From Piscicola geometra (Eukaryota; Annelida; Clitellata; Hirudinida; Piscicolidae): 64,000 bases of DNA. The translations under genes and the position numbers were made by a program. The notes beneath the pieces were generated by a model, which saw nothing but the letters and a program-made list of their open reading frames with translations, was not told the DNA's origin and ran no database searches. Where the stretch lies: assembly GCA_943735955.1 (NCBI GenBank), contig OX030963.1, positions 7,832,431-7,896,430 on the forward strand, given 5' to 3'. Shown here one piece after another: positions 39,033 through 62,433 of this stretch. Every line of letters begins with the position of its first letter. Position 1 is the first letter of the stretch.

Positions 39033-39349
39033 GTGTTTACTTTATTAAACACAATGAATTTATATAATATATCATTAAAAAATAGGTAGCCCAATTAATA
39101 TCATATTAGTAATATATTATATTATAGGTAGTGTCAACCGACCCGAGTGTTCTATAAATAGAACTGCGATAAGAAGGTTAGCTATTTATAATTTAAAGAA
39201 ATTAGTTATTTAAATTTTTTTAAATTTGTTTTTAAAAAAACATTTTATTTTTAAATAAATTAAATATTTTACTTATTTTTTAAACAAATATTTTGATGCA
39301 CGGTTAGAGTTAGAGGTTAGGGTTGAATCTACGTGGGTAACTATATATA

Positions 39350-41030
39350 ACCACTTCACAAGCTTCTATGCCTATGTTGGAGAGAAGGTAGAGTTCCACA
39401 GAACATGCGCAATGCCAAGATTGTCACCCTGTATAAGAACAAGGGCGACCGCAGCGACTGCAACAACTACAGGAGCATCTCACTGCTTAGCGTCGTTGGT
39501 AAAGCTTTCGCACGCGTTGTCCTCAACCGTCTCCAAGTCCTAGCAAGTCGCGTGTATCCTGAATCGCAATGCGGCTTCAGATCAGGAAGATCCACAGTCG
39601 ACATGATCTTCTCCGTGCGTCAGCTCCAGGAAAAGTGCAAAGAGCAGCGGATGCCGCTGTATATCGCCTTTATCGACCTAAATAAGGCATTCGACCTTGT
39701 AAGCAGGAACGGCCTATTTCGGCTACTCAAGAAGATCGGCTGTCCACCTCGGCTGCTAAACATTACAACTTCTTATCACGAAAACACGCAAGGTGTGGTC
39801 AGCTACGATGGGGAGACCTCGGGACCCTTCACAATCAAGAGTGAGGTCAAACAGGGTTGTGTGCTAGCGCCTACCTTATTCGGTATCTTCTTCTCGATGC
39901 TGTTGAACTTTGCATTTAAAGAGTCTGCCGAAGGTGTCCATTTACACACCAGAAGTGACGGGAAACTGCTGAACACGGCACGTCTAAGAGCAAAGACGAA
40001 AATTCGCACTGTCCTCATCAGAGACATGCTGTTCGCTGATGATGCGGCCCTGGTGTCACACACGGAGGAACACCTTCAGCAGCTGATGAATCGCTTTGCT
40101 CAGGCTTGCAGGGAATTCGGTCTGACCATCAGTATCAAGAAAACCAACATCATGGGTCAAGAGATTTCTGTTCCACCCTCAATCACAATCGACAATCAGG
40201 TGCTGGAGGCCACTGACAAGTTCACATACTTGGGTTCCGTCATTACTAGCAGCCTATCCTTCGACATTGAGATTGATAAGAGGCTCGCCAAAGCAGCCAG
40301 CGTCATGGTCAGATTGAGCAAACGTGTATGGACCAACAACCAACTGACACGAAACACCAAGCTCAAAGTGTACCAGGCATGCGTTCTCAGCACTCTGTTG
40401 TATGGCAGCGAAACCTGGACCACCTATGCCAGGCAAGAAGATCGTCTCGAAAGATTTCATCTTCGCTGTCTCCGACGCATCCTTGGCATAACATGGCAAG
40501 ACAAAGTCACCAACACAGCCGTACTCAATCAAGCCAACTCATTCAGCATACACCTCCTTCTATGCCAAAGACGTTTACGCTGGCTGGGTCACGTACGTAG
40601 AATGGAAGAAGGTCGCATACCCAAGGACATCCTCTATGGCGAGCTGGCTACAGGACAACGTCCAGTTGGTCGCCCGCAACTACGCTTCAAAGACGTCTGC
40701 AAACGCGACCTCAGACTTACGGGTATCGACCCTGGCAGATGGGAAGAGCTAGCAGATGACCGGAGGGGCTGGCGCCAGACTGTCCACAAAGGCATCAAAA
40801 AGGGCGAGGAAGAACGCAGGCAACATCTAGAATCCCGAAGGCAAAGAAGAAAGATGAGGCAGCAGAATCAGGCTCTCGATCCTCCATCCGACTTCACCTG
40901 CAGCCGCTGCAGCAGAGACTGTCGATCCAGGATCGGTCTGCTGAGCCACTCTAGAAGCTGCCACCTAAGAACACATCAGAGCGCTATCATCATCTCACGA
41001 GATGGATGAATGCCCAACAACAACAACTAT
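39350..41030 (+). mobile_element. 5'-truncated non-LTR retrotransposon with intact RT reading frame
   Basis: One uninterrupted frame runs from about 39352 (KLLCLCWREGRVPQNMRNAK) to the TGA at 41007-41009. It contains TLYKNKGDRSDCNNYRSISL, CGFRSGRSTVDMIFSVRQLQ, FIDLNKAFDLVSRNGLF, VKQGCVLAPTLFGIFFSM, MLFADDAALVSH (catalytic FADD), FTYLGSVIT, WLGHVRRMEEGRIPKDIL and a C-terminal finger CSRCSRDCRSRIGLLSHSRS. The endonuclease and the first RT blocks are missing. The 3' end is (CAA)n at about 41014-41028, the tail type expected for this family. It is GC-rich against AT-rich surroundings. An internal Met at 39405 is not a real start. Confidence 0.9.
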
Positions 41031-42514
41031 ATCGCATTTAACCTCCCGTAAACTTAAAATGTTTTCAATAATAATAATAATGATATTTAAATATTTAAAT
41101 TAAATTCTAAACACTTGAAAATACTAAATAAAATGATATATTTTCATAATTCATTAAGAAGTGTCTTACTTATTTTTTACCTAACCTAATAAGTTAGCTA
41201 TGAATAGAAATGCAGTAATTACTGACGGTACTTAATACCGTGAAATTCAAGATTTTTCGGACACCCATAATGTTCAGACACTATCATTTTCTTACAAATA
41301 ATTTTTTTTATCCTTAGTTCGGAAATATATTTTAAAAACTATAATCTCTATAGTGGTAACTGCGGAAAAAACATAATTCTCGTAACTGAATTTCAATTAT
41401 ATCATGAATGATTTAGTTTACTGAGAATCAAAAATAATAGCGAAAAACTTCAAAATTTTTTATTTTTTTATATATAATTATTTGAAAAACACAATTAATT
41501 TGTTAATTTAGAGAACAATTATTTAAAGGTGTGCGAATATATTGGTATTTTACATGTTATAATTTTTAATATTTTTTATTATAAACAATTTTTATCCACC
41601 TTTAAACACCAATCGAAAATAATAAAGTTGGCGTCCGCATGGGTCGAATCGACCCATCGTATATTTTAACGATGTTTTTACAAAAAAATATTTTTTGAGT
41701 TATAATGATTTTTATAAAATTTTCATATATTTGTATAAATAATTATCAGAAATTACTTTTTTAAAAAGATGTCACTATCTTAATAGTGCTTTATAGTAGA
41801 GACGAACCATTACAGGCATTGTGGTCAAAGACTGTTGTTTGTGTATTAACTAATTAATATCACGAAATATATGTGAATTAATATCTTAATGTCTAAGATT
41901 TGAATTTTTTTAATTAATATCAGAAGTTTTTGAAGTTAAAAAAAAAAGTTTGCTCCAATGGGCGCTGATCATGACATGTGGCAATAAAAACTATAAAATT
42001 CCACATGAATATGTGAGGGTGGATAAAAGGTTTGTACCATTTTGAAGACGTTTCAGTTTAGGACAGTACATGCCATCTAAATCGGGAAAATATTACTTCA
42101 AATTTGGTGCCTTTGTGATGCCAAAACGGGGTATTGTTTGAAAATGAAGGCTTTTGTTTAGCATCCATCATTGACAGCACGGCGCTCAGTTGTTACCGTT
42201 TTGAATTTTGTATTGCTGGACGGCTTGACGGGTTTTTATGAGTGGACAAGTTTTTTTATTACATTTCGTTTTATATAAGCTCTTTTGTTTCCTAATTTCC
42301 ACTTAATTATGCACTATAGGGATTGTTAATAGAACTCTCTCCTTCCGCCAAACTTCCTGAAAGAAGTGTAAGACGTAGGCCTTTTTTACAGATCTTAGAC
42401 CATACATTTATTAGAAATTATAAAAAAATGAAAAACTTATCCTTTCTAACCTTAATCCTAACCTAGTCAAAACTACTAATACACAATTGAATTATAAATT
42501 AAACTCTATTATTA
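41031..42514. other. AT-rich spacer, no gene
   Basis: No supported coding sequence. It may include the 5' leader of the next LINE, whose upstream limit I could not place. Confidence 0.45.
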
Positions 42515-45500
42515 ATGAAAAATCTTTTAAATTCACATATAAAAATTCTGATAATAATAATAAAAAAATATTATAATAATGATAATAATAATAAAGTTAA
42601 CTTCAATAATATTATCTCTAAATATACTAATCTAAAGTTTGGCCTCCTAAACACAAGATCACTTAATAATAAGTCACTCTATATCTCTGATCTAATTACT
42701 TCTAACTCTTTAGACTTTTTCATTTTAACTGAAACTTGGCATGAATCTGCTTCACCACCCTCCATTATTGCTTTAATCTCCTATTGGTTTTTCCTTTGTT
42801 GAACTTTCTCGGCCTCCAACTAACCCTCTTTCTCCTCGACACTCTTCATATGGTGGTATCTGTATTTTACTTGAATCCTCATATTCTATCTCTGTTGACT
42901 CTTCTGTTCACTTTTCATCCTTTGAATGTCTTTTTACTACTGTAAAACTTTCTTCTTTTAAATTTAGTTTAGCTGCTATCTATAGACCTCCTAACAGTTC
43001 CTTACCTCAATTTTTAGATGATTTTCATAATCTCTCTGAATTCCTTTATTCTTTATCTTGTCCATTTTTTATTCTTGGAGACTTTAATATCTCTTCTAAT
43101 AAACCTTCTGACTTTTATGTTGCTAAGTATCTTGACATTCTTTTTCTTTAATTTATCTCAAAACTGTAATGTTACTACTCATGCACATGGTAATTCTCTT
43201 GACTTTGTAAGTTCTTCTAATTATAATAAAATTAATGATTTAAAATCTATTCCACTCCACTTTACTGACCACTACTTTATATCTTTTAAACTATCCCTTG
43301 CCCAGCCTTTCTCTAACTTCCCCTCTTATATTATTAAGCGCTCTTGGTCTAATTTTGATAAAATAAATTTTACTAAATTCACAACACAATACTTTATTTG
43401 CAAGCAAATGAGATCAGAAGCAATTACTTGCTTGTATAACCTCCTTGTAAATAAAAAGAAACATGAACTTCTTAACTAAATTTGAGAGTTGAAATAATTT
43501 TTAATAATGAGAAATGTTTTCAATGATTAAATAATAAAAAAATTAAAATAGGGTTAAAGTGAATATGATTAGACTTAACTAAGTTGAATAATGTTGAATA
43601 AGTTGAGTTAAATGCTTTCTTTCTTCTGACTTCGATTCTAAAACATTTGCTGATGTGGATAGTTTTATGGATAATTTCAATCTTACTCTATCTTCCCTTT
43701 TAGATATTTTTGCTCCATTCAAAACTTTCCGGTATCGTCTCTCCTCTAAGAAATCTCCGTGGTATGATTGCGAGTGCATGACTTTTAAGCGACTAGTTCG
43801 CAAGTATGAACGAACTTATCGATCTACTATCTCTGTATCCTGTTTGAATAAATGGCAAAATAGTTTCTCTTCTTATCGCACTCTCCTTTTAAATAAACAC
43901 TTTTCGTTTTTAAGAAACTCTATTATCTCTTCCTCCAATTCTAAAAATAGGTGGTCTTCCATATCTAAACTTTTACATAAAAGCTCTCCTCCATCTTTCT
44001 CTCCTGATGACTATCTTGAATTTCTAACTAATAAAATATCTAATATTAGATCTTCGTCTAATAATAGGCCTACACCATCTTTTACAAAGTTCACTTCTGA
44101 ATCATTATCATCCTTTTCTCCTGTCACATTGGACCATCTTACAAATATAATTAATTCTATGTCTCCCACTTCTTGCTCTCTAGATCTTATTCCTACAACC
44201 ATTTTTAAAGAACTCTCCTTTTTGTTCTATCCTATTGTTTTAGATTTGGTTAACTTATCTTTGTCTACATCTAAATTTCCTTCTGCACTCAAATCTTCAT
44301 TTATTATTCCTACAATCAAGAACCCTTCTCTTGATCCGGCATCCTTATCCAGTTATAGACCTGTATCTAACCTTTCCTTTCTTTCTAAAATCATCGAAAA
44401 AGTTACTTCTCAACAATTAATCTTCTATCTAGAAAAATACTCACTACTTCTTTCTTCTCAATCTGGTTTTAGAATTGGCCCCTCCACTGAAACTGCTTTA
44501 CTTAAACTCTATAATGACCTTATTTTAACACCTGATTCTAATGCATCAACTCTTCTTCTATGCCTTGATTTTTCATCGGCTTTTGATACTGTTGACCATA
44601 CCCTTTTACTAAATATTTTAGATTCTTCCTTTAATATTTCTGGACCCTTAACTGGCTTAAATCATATCTCTCTGAGCGAACTTCTTATGTATCAATAGAA
44701 TCTTCTCGTTCTTCATCTGTTTCTTTATCTTATGGTGTTCCACAGGGCTCAATCCTTGGACACTTACTTTTTATTCTTTATACCTCGGAACTACCTAATA
44801 TTATTTTTTCATCTTCCTTAGATAGTCAAATTTATGATGATGAATCCTATATTTACACATCTTTCTCTTGACCTTGCTGTTTATAAAATAACTCTGTCTT
44901 CAATCTGTAATTTCTTGGGCTTCATCTATGCTTCTCAAGCTAAACCTTGACAAATTTGAAATCATCTAATTCAATAAAAAATCAAAATCTTTACTATCCC
45001 TTCCTTCTTGAGTTTTTCCTCCCCCTTCCCCATTATCTCTAAACCCTTCATCTTCCATTCGTAGCCTTGGTTTCATCTTCTATACGTAGGTTTTATCTTC
45101 GATTTTAACCTGTCTTTAGCTCCTCAAATTCTATCTGTTTCTAAATCTTGTTATTTTCACATACTTCGTATTAAACAGCTTCTTCCTTTTCTCGATAATC
45201 CTACTTTGCAACTTCTTGTATCTTCTCTAGTTCCCTCCAGGATTGATCATTGCAACTCTCTTTACTATGGCCTCGCTGATACTACTTTAGCTCCTCTAAA
45301 TAAAGTCTTTAATTGTGCTGCTCGTCTTGTTGCTCGTGCTCTTAAATTTTCTCATATTTCTCCTTATCTTCGTTTTTTACATTGGTTACCTTTGAGATCT
45401 AGAGTGACTTTTAAAATATGCCTAAATATGTTTAATTTCATAAATTTACTGCTCCAATTTATTTTATAAATCTAATTAAACAACCCTCTAAATCTGGTCT

Positions 45501-45735
45501 AAGATCCTCGACCTTTAAGCGTTCTTTTCGTATTTCAGTTAAACACTCATTTGCTCAACGTTCTTTTTCTTACTGTGGTCCTCTTTTATGGAATTCTTTC
45601 CCATCTTCTCTAACTTCAACTAAGTCACTCATAGCTTTCGGTCGTGGCCAGAAGACGTATTTTTTCAGAACGTGATGGCTGAGCGCTTTTGTTCACTTAG
45701 TAAAGGGCGGCATCCAAATAATAAGTGATTGATTT
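42515..45735 (+). mobile_element. decayed L2/CR1-type LINE
   Basis: Endonuclease start LKFGLLNTRSLNNKSLYISD and ILTETWHE (about 42635-42750), then GDFNIS-type and DHYFISFKLSL endonuclease pieces in shifted frames. RT lies in 43655-44698 (YRPVSNLSFLSKIIEKVTSQ, CLDFSSAFDTVDHTLLLNIL) and about 44725 (YGVPQGSILGHLLFILY). The C-terminal part is RIDHCNSLYYGLADTTLAPL and FLHWLPLRSRVTFKICLNMF (about 45235-45440). The 3' end is GGGCGGCATCCAAATAATAA with a TGATTGATT tail, the L2-like end type. Many stops and frameshifts, plus about 140 bp of foreign AT-rich DNA near 43480-43620. Inactive. Confidence 0.85.
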
Positions 45736-45795
45736 TTTTATTGAAACGGCAGTTTTTTAAATTTAAATTTAAATTTTTTAAACATTTTTGTACGA

Positions 45796-45838
45796 TTTGC
45801 AAAGGGCGCTATACAAATAATTAGTGATTGATTTAATG
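45796..45838 (+). mobile_element. isolated L2-like LINE 3' end
   Basis: GCAAAGGGCGCTATACAAAT followed by TAGTGATTGAT repeats the 3' end of the LINE that finishes 60 bp upstream. A second, very short truncated insertion or partial duplication of the same end. Confidence 0.6.
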
Positions 45839-46894
45839 ATTACGGGGGCGAGCCAAATCGAAAATGTTGGAATGGCTGCTGTAATCAACCTGATAGAATA
45901 TCTGGATGCTTGACTAACAGTTGTTACGAATAATTTTTTACTTTACTAGAATGGCTCCGTGAAATGCAAATAGCTGCATTGGATTAGTGAGAACGGTATG
46001 GATAAATCTTCGAGTATTACCCAAAGTTACAGAGAAAAAAAAACTAGTTAGTGTCACTTCATGTGTATGGCATATATCAGAAGAAAACAAACATTTCGTT
46101 AGGCAAAACTTTTTTTAAACATATGATAGAAGTTTCAGCATTCAATATTTTCATCTTCTGGCGTGAATTTGAGCGTAAAAAAGTGAAAAAAGCAGCTTTT
46201 TAAAATTTAAGGGGCAGAGTATATGAAAAAATATGATGATAAAAGCAATATAAAAATTCTTCCTAATCACCCAGTATTTTTAAACTCATCAGTCAAGACA
46301 GGTAGTCGTTTGTACTGCATAAAATGCATTCAAAATAAAACTGTCGTTGTCGAAAATGTCCATTATGTATTAATTTTGCTAACTATGAATAAATGAACTG
46401 CTTATTTTGTGATTATGAAAAAATGTACCCAAAATACTTAACTTAAGCTATTTAATTCGTGTTATTAATTTCATGGGTCGTTACGTGAACGTTACTAAAA
46501 ATTTAGAATGCTCTAAAGCCGAAACTATAAATGATATTTAAGATCTGAAAAGTGTGTAAGATTGTCAATAAAAATTAGACAAAGTCATGAATTACAACAA
46601 AATAACTTCACAAGTAAAAACACAGTGAGCAATTGAATAATGGTATGGGTCGAATCGAATGTATATAAAAAATGTAAAAAATTATTACTACTCAATATAA
46701 TCTTTTTTTAATTAAATCATTTTAAATAGAAATAAAATATTAAAAAACCTATGACGACGATGAGCATGAGGAAGAAGAAGATGAGAGTGGTGATCGAGAA
46801 GAACCTCTGAAAAACTATTCTCAACTGACGAGAAAAACGCCGGAAAAATAAGAAGTTGAAGGAGAACCTGCAAGTTGAGAGTTTAACCCGTATT
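45839..46894. other. AT-rich spacer, no gene
   Basis: A plus-strand acidic reading DDDEHEEEEDESGDREEP at about 46750-46810 looks like a remnant coding piece of some mobile element, but it runs into stops and I cannot assign it. Confidence 0.35.
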
Positions 46895-47260
46895 TGCTCA
46901 GTGTTCCAATGTTGGAACATCAAGAAAAAAATTAACAGAAAATTAAAAAATCAGTGAATCTTTAATTTGTAAATTGAAATTTGTTTACAAATAAATTAAC
47001 TACAATATGGCTTTAATAGTTTGTTGATTATCTTAACATTCTATTTTTAGTGATTTTTTTCCCAATTTAAGAAAAGGAAAAAAAAATTTGAAAAATAATT
47101 ACTAAAATTTTCAAACTTTTTGTATTTTGTTTTTTTTTCTCCATTTTTTCAATAACTTACCTTTCCTTCATACATAATTAAAACTTTCTCATCAATTTCT
47201 AGTCTACTTATCCTTAAGTGTAAATAAATAATGAATGTTCCATTATTGGAACAGTGAGCA
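46895..47260. mobile_element. candidate 366-bp element with palindromic inverted ends
   Basis: TGCTCAGTGTTCCAATGTTG (46895 on) and the inverse TGCTCACTGTTCCAATAATG (ending 47260) are near-identical inverted repeats, each containing the palindrome GTTCCAAT..TGGAAC. A related but degraded end lies near 50788-50825. Non-coding; it could be a MITE or the end fragment of a larger element. Confidence 0.4.
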
Positions 47261-47616
47261 TGAATGGGGGTGTCAAATTTTACTATACGTTTTTAAATAT
47301 TAATTTTATTCGTTGTGCGAAATTTAAAAAAATGAGAGTTTTATTTATCGAAGTTAAACTTTAATTGTTTCGCTAAATCGACAATTTGTAGAAAAGGCTT
47401 TCTTGAAAGCATTAGTGTTGATGAAATCATGGCAGTACTCATTATGGAAAAATGTGGCAAATTTATGAGAAATAAGCCAATAAGGTTTGGTGTCTTCGCA
47501 ACCGTCTTGGTTATTCAATTCAATATGAGCCCTACCAGAGAACAATAGGTCCAGTATATGACAAAGAGTTGGGTTTTGGTGCCAGCGTTGTTTTGATTTT
47601 AGTACGCTTTTAAATT

Positions 47617-47655
47617 TGGTGAAAGAGCGCTATAGAAATTAATTTGATTGTTTGA
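47617..47655 (+). mobile_element. isolated L2-like LINE 3' end
   Basis: GGTGAAAGAGCGCTATAGAA then ATTAATTTGATTG is the conserved 3' terminus of an L2-type LINE; only this end and a short upstream part are recognisable. Confidence 0.55.
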
Positions 47656-47809
47656 AAACTACCTAATTTTTTTTGGAGATAGATTTTTCAGCTCACAGAA
47701 GCTAAGTGATGAACTTCAACGAGGAGGTTATGGATACTGTGGGACAGTAAAGTCCAACAGAATATGAGAATGTCTAGTCATGCTAAAACTTAGCATTTAA
47801 AAAAACTTT

Positions 47810-50322
47810 TAGGGGTTCTTTTGATGTCATCATTCAACTTTATCCCACTCATCACTCACCCAACAAGAGTTACTTCATATTCCAGCACGCTTATCGACAA
47901 TATATACACAAATAACCTACAACTACACAAGTCTAATATTTTGTCAAATGATTTATCCGACCACTATCCTATTTGCACCTTTTCGAAACTACAATTTAAA
48001 CAAAAATCTTTCACCCCACAAAATAATTTCGTATTTTCAGATAGGAATATTTTCAAATTAAATAGTTTTTTGCTATCACATGATTGGAGCAAGGTTTTGT
48101 CTTCTGACGACATAGATTTTGTCACAAAACACTTCATCGAAACAATACAAAGTGGTCTAACTACTCATTGTCAACATAATAACAGACATAATACTTGCTT
48201 GCGTAAACAAGCTTGGCTGACAAAAGCTCTTTTAGTTTCTTCAAAACACAAAAACAAGTTGTATAAAAAATGTATTATCTCTCCAACTGATCTCAATATA
48301 ACTACTTATAAAACTTATAAAAACTTATTTCATTCTCTTTGCAGAATTTCTAAAAATAAATACAATAAAGAAGAATTCATTAAGCATAAAAATAATATTA
48401 AGAAAACATGGGATTTAATAAAATATCATTTAAATAACTACAATAAACAAAATAATATTACATTGAAAATTAACAATGAAATAATTACGGACAAATCTTC
48501 TATCGCAACTATTTTTAATAGTCAGTTTGCTGCTTTTTCTGAAAACAAAAATAATCATATTACAAAATCATATCTGAATAAAAGTCCACAAAATTCTTTT
48601 TTTCTCTTAGAAACAGATTTAATTGAAATAAGCTCTATCATTAAAACCATTTCAAATACATCTAGCTGTGGCGATGACCAAATTTCTAACAAACTTTTAA
48701 AGAAAATTTCACCAAATATATTAATTCCACTTACACATCTAATTAACGTATCTCTTAAAACAGGTTCATTTCCTTCTCTTTTTAAATTATCCAAAATTAT
48801 TCCAATACATAAAAATGGTTTAGAAAATGATTCGAACAATTATAGACCCATATCACTATTATCTTCTATATCAAAAATTTTAGAAAAAATTGTTTTTAAT
48901 CGACTTAATAATTTCATGGAAAACGAAAATATTCTATCACCTAGCCAATACGGTTTCACAAAAGGCAGTTCTACGGAACTAGCCATTTTGGATGTTGTGC
49001 ATCATGTTGCTACTGGTATTGATTCTCGCTTACACACTTTAGGTATTTTCATTGATTTTTCAAAGGCATTTGATACCATTAACCATTCTATCTTGCTTGA
49101 TAAATTATTTCACTATGGAATACGTGGAACATGTCACAAATGGTTCTATGAATATTTAAGAAATCGTTCCCAATATGTATACATTGATGGTGTAACATCT
49201 AACACACTAAAGATTAACACTGGTGTACCACAAGGATCTATTTTAGGACCTTTGTTATTTAACATTTATGTTAATGATTTAATGAATCTTTCCGAAATTG
49301 CCAAATTTGTCCTTTACGCTGACGACACTACAGTATTGTTCCAAGACAAAAATGTTAATAATCTTATTTTAAAAACAAATACTTTTCTTAATTTGCTACA
49401 TCAATGGACAATTGACAACCAACTCAAAATCAACTATGCAAAAACATGCAGCATTCTTTTTGGCCCTAAAATAAAAACAAACATTATTAATTATACACTT
49501 ACAATTGATTCTTATATTATAGAGAGAGTCGATTATACAAAATTCTTAGGTATTTATATAACCAGTAATCTTTCTTGGAATGAACATATAATGTATATAT
49601 CAAAAAAACTTTCAAAAAATATTGGTATTTTACATAAACTTAAACACAATTTACCATCTCATATAATTAAGTTACTCTATTCTACTTTAATTCTACCTTA
49701 CTTGACCTATTGTCTCCCTTTATGGGGACTTGCTTGCAAAACTCATTTACATCCTTTAAATGTTATACAAAATAATTTTCTTAGAGTCCTGTTTAAATTA
49801 CACTCTCATGACCACATATCTCATCTGTATCTTCCAGCTCAAATTTTAACAATCAATCAGTTATACATCTTTAAAACCTATATTCTTTTTCATAAACTTA
49901 TAATAAAAAACACATCTTCCTATTTTACACATTTAATACATTCCTTCACATCCAACTGCACACGAACATTGAGAACTAAGTCTGACTATTACTTACAAAC
50001 TCCAAGAACCAATTTCTATCTTAATAGTCCAATCTATGCAGGGCTCCAACTCTGGAACAGATTGCCATTGAATTTGAAAAATATACAGCAAACCCTTAAT
50101 TTTAAGAAAATAATAAAACCACTTATAATTTCCAATCACTTTAATTAATTTCTTTTGTAAATCAATGAAAACATTTGTTATTATTAACAATTCTTTTAAT
50201 TTGTGAATTTAATTAAGAAGTTCATGTATTATTTTATTTTTTCTAGGAGGTCATACAAGCATTTATTTGCTTCGATTTCTGAATTTATTTGCTTGCAAAT
50301 AAACGAATTGTTGTTGTTGTTA
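47810..50322 (+). mobile_element. LINE with uninterrupted 775-codon frame (CR1/Jockey group), 5'-truncated
   Basis: The frame 47821-50148 covers the endonuclease C-terminus (FIPLITHPTRVTSYSSTLID, LSDHYPI), a linker, RT blocks NNYRPISLLSSISKILEK, YGFTKGSSTELAILDVV, FIDFSKAFDTINHSILL, NTGVPQGSILGPLLFNIYVN and LYADDTTVLF (YADD), and a C-terminal region ILPYLTYCLPLWGLACKTHL. The 3' UTR ends near 50322 with (TTG)n. The N-terminal endonuclease is missing, so it is 5'-truncated, yet no stop or frameshift has accumulated in 2.3 kb, implying a young insertion. Codons are strongly AT-biased, unlike the host exons. The start Met at 47824 is arbitrary. Confidence 0.9.
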
Positions 50323-51748
50323 AAAACTGGAAAAAGCACCCAATAACAAGAGATTAATTTGGAATGATAACTCTCTAGTGTAAATCATAAGAAATGTCAA
50401 GGGCATTTTTCCAGTTGTTACATGTTATCGATAGGTATCAACAGAGAAGAAAAAACTTCCTGTTGATATGCCACTCTTCCCTAGATAATGGAAGGCCCAA
50501 AAGTGGCAAGCCTGTGGAAAGTCGAGTACCAAGCCTATTAGGTTCAATATTCTAGAACATTATTTAATTTACCAGTTGCGCTCTTTCTAAAAAGAACACA
50601 GCTAGAATATGTGAAAAATGCTTAAAAACCTTTCATACAAAATATACTAGTTTTAATTTTTTTTTTACATTTTAATTTTTATCTTTTTTTTGTTTTGATA
50701 TTCAATGGATAAAAATAATTTAATAAAAAAATTTTTTTTTAATGTTTTGATAACAAAACATTTAATTCAATGTTAAATTTGACTCCTGCTCAGTCTTCCA
50801 TTATTCAATGATTATTGGAACATTTATATTTTTTTTATAGTCAGAACATTTTTCCCAATATTAATTTTTTTCTTTTTCAATCAATTGATTGTATTGGCAA
50901 AAATAAATTGTAAAAATAAATGAAATTAAATATTTGAGCTAAAATGGGTTAAATAAGTTTCAAAAGATGTGGAAATATTAAAATTTTGACAATAAGATGC
51001 ACCCACATCCAAAGAAAATGTTATGAAAATTATAAAATTGAAGAACTTTTTCAACGTCTACCTCAGCATTTTGAGTTGTGGATACTTCCGATCCTCTCAG
51101 TATTTCGCAATCCTTTGCAAATTTCATAAATAAATAATTTAATAATTTAATTTATATTTCTCTGAAAAAATTTCTGTTATTTTATATTTTTAAAAATTAA
51201 AAATAGTCGGGCAAAGACACAGCTGATAGGAAACTATTTGTTTTATACTATAAAATTTAAAGAAATTAGATTCTTTTTTAACCAATTTGAATGTTGAAGC
51301 ACTTTTTGTTTGCGTAACTACTTGAATTGATAACTAACATTAAAATTTATAATATTGAGTATATTTCTTACAATATTTTTAATTTTATTTAATTTAGTTT
51401 GATTTTTAAACTTATTTCACCTTTGAAACCATTTGTAAACAAAACCAAATTATCCTGTCTGCTACCTTCAATTAATAAATAATTATTAATTGTAGAAAAC
51501 TTTCTTTTTTATCTAATCAATTAAACCTATTAATAATTTGAAATTTTTTCCACAAAAATTGTCTGATAAATTCTAATTATAATTCCGGGTAAAACGAAAA
51601 TTCACTATAAATTCACTATTTTAAAATAAGATATCAAAATTAATTCAAAATAAAGTTTTTTTCAAGTCGATCTCAAATTAAATAAGGTAATAAAATACAA
51701 AAAAAAACTCAAATAGGTCTTCAAATTTCTAAATATCAGAAAGAGAAA
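50323..51748. other. AT-rich spacer and UBE2J2 5' flank
   Basis: No gene recognised. A degraded relative of the 46895 inverted end lies near 50788-50825. TATAAA at 51606-51611, about 140 bp before the UBE2J2 ATG, could serve as a TATA box but is unremarkable in such AT-rich DNA. Confidence 0.4.
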
Positions 51749-62116
<10,368 letters not shown>

Positions 62117-62330
62117 GGAGGTGTGGGAGGGGATGAGGGAAGGTGATGGGCTGTGGGGGTTGTGGGAGGGGGTAAGGGGGTGTGAAAAAGGGTATGGGGT
62201 ATGAGAGAGGGTGAAGGGGGGTGGTGAGGTTGAGGGGAGTGTAGAAGGGGGCCAGGGAAAGGAGATTTAAGGAGGTTTGAAAGGGGTTGAGGGAGATTTG
62301 AGAAGGAGGGGGGGGGGGGTAATCGTTTCA
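62117..62330. repeat. G-rich UBE2J2 3' UTR tract
   Basis: Purine-rich, strongly G-biased sequence (GGTGTGGGAGGGGATGAGGG and similar) directly after the stop codon, ending with a run of about 12 G near 62320. Probably the start of the 3' UTR. Confidence 0.6.
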
Positions 62331-62427
62331 GGACTCAGTTGTCTTTGCTGGAATGGAGCGTCTGTGCATTTGTATATACCGAAATACAAAAATCCTTTGC
62401 TGATGAGCTACTTGATGGTGAAAGTAA

Positions 62428-62433
62428 AATAAA
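62428..62433 (+). promoter_or_regulatory. polyadenylation signal AATAAA, UBE2J2
   Basis: First canonical AATAAA after the UBE2J2 stop, about 310 bp downstream and in AT-rich DNA. Confidence 0.55.
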
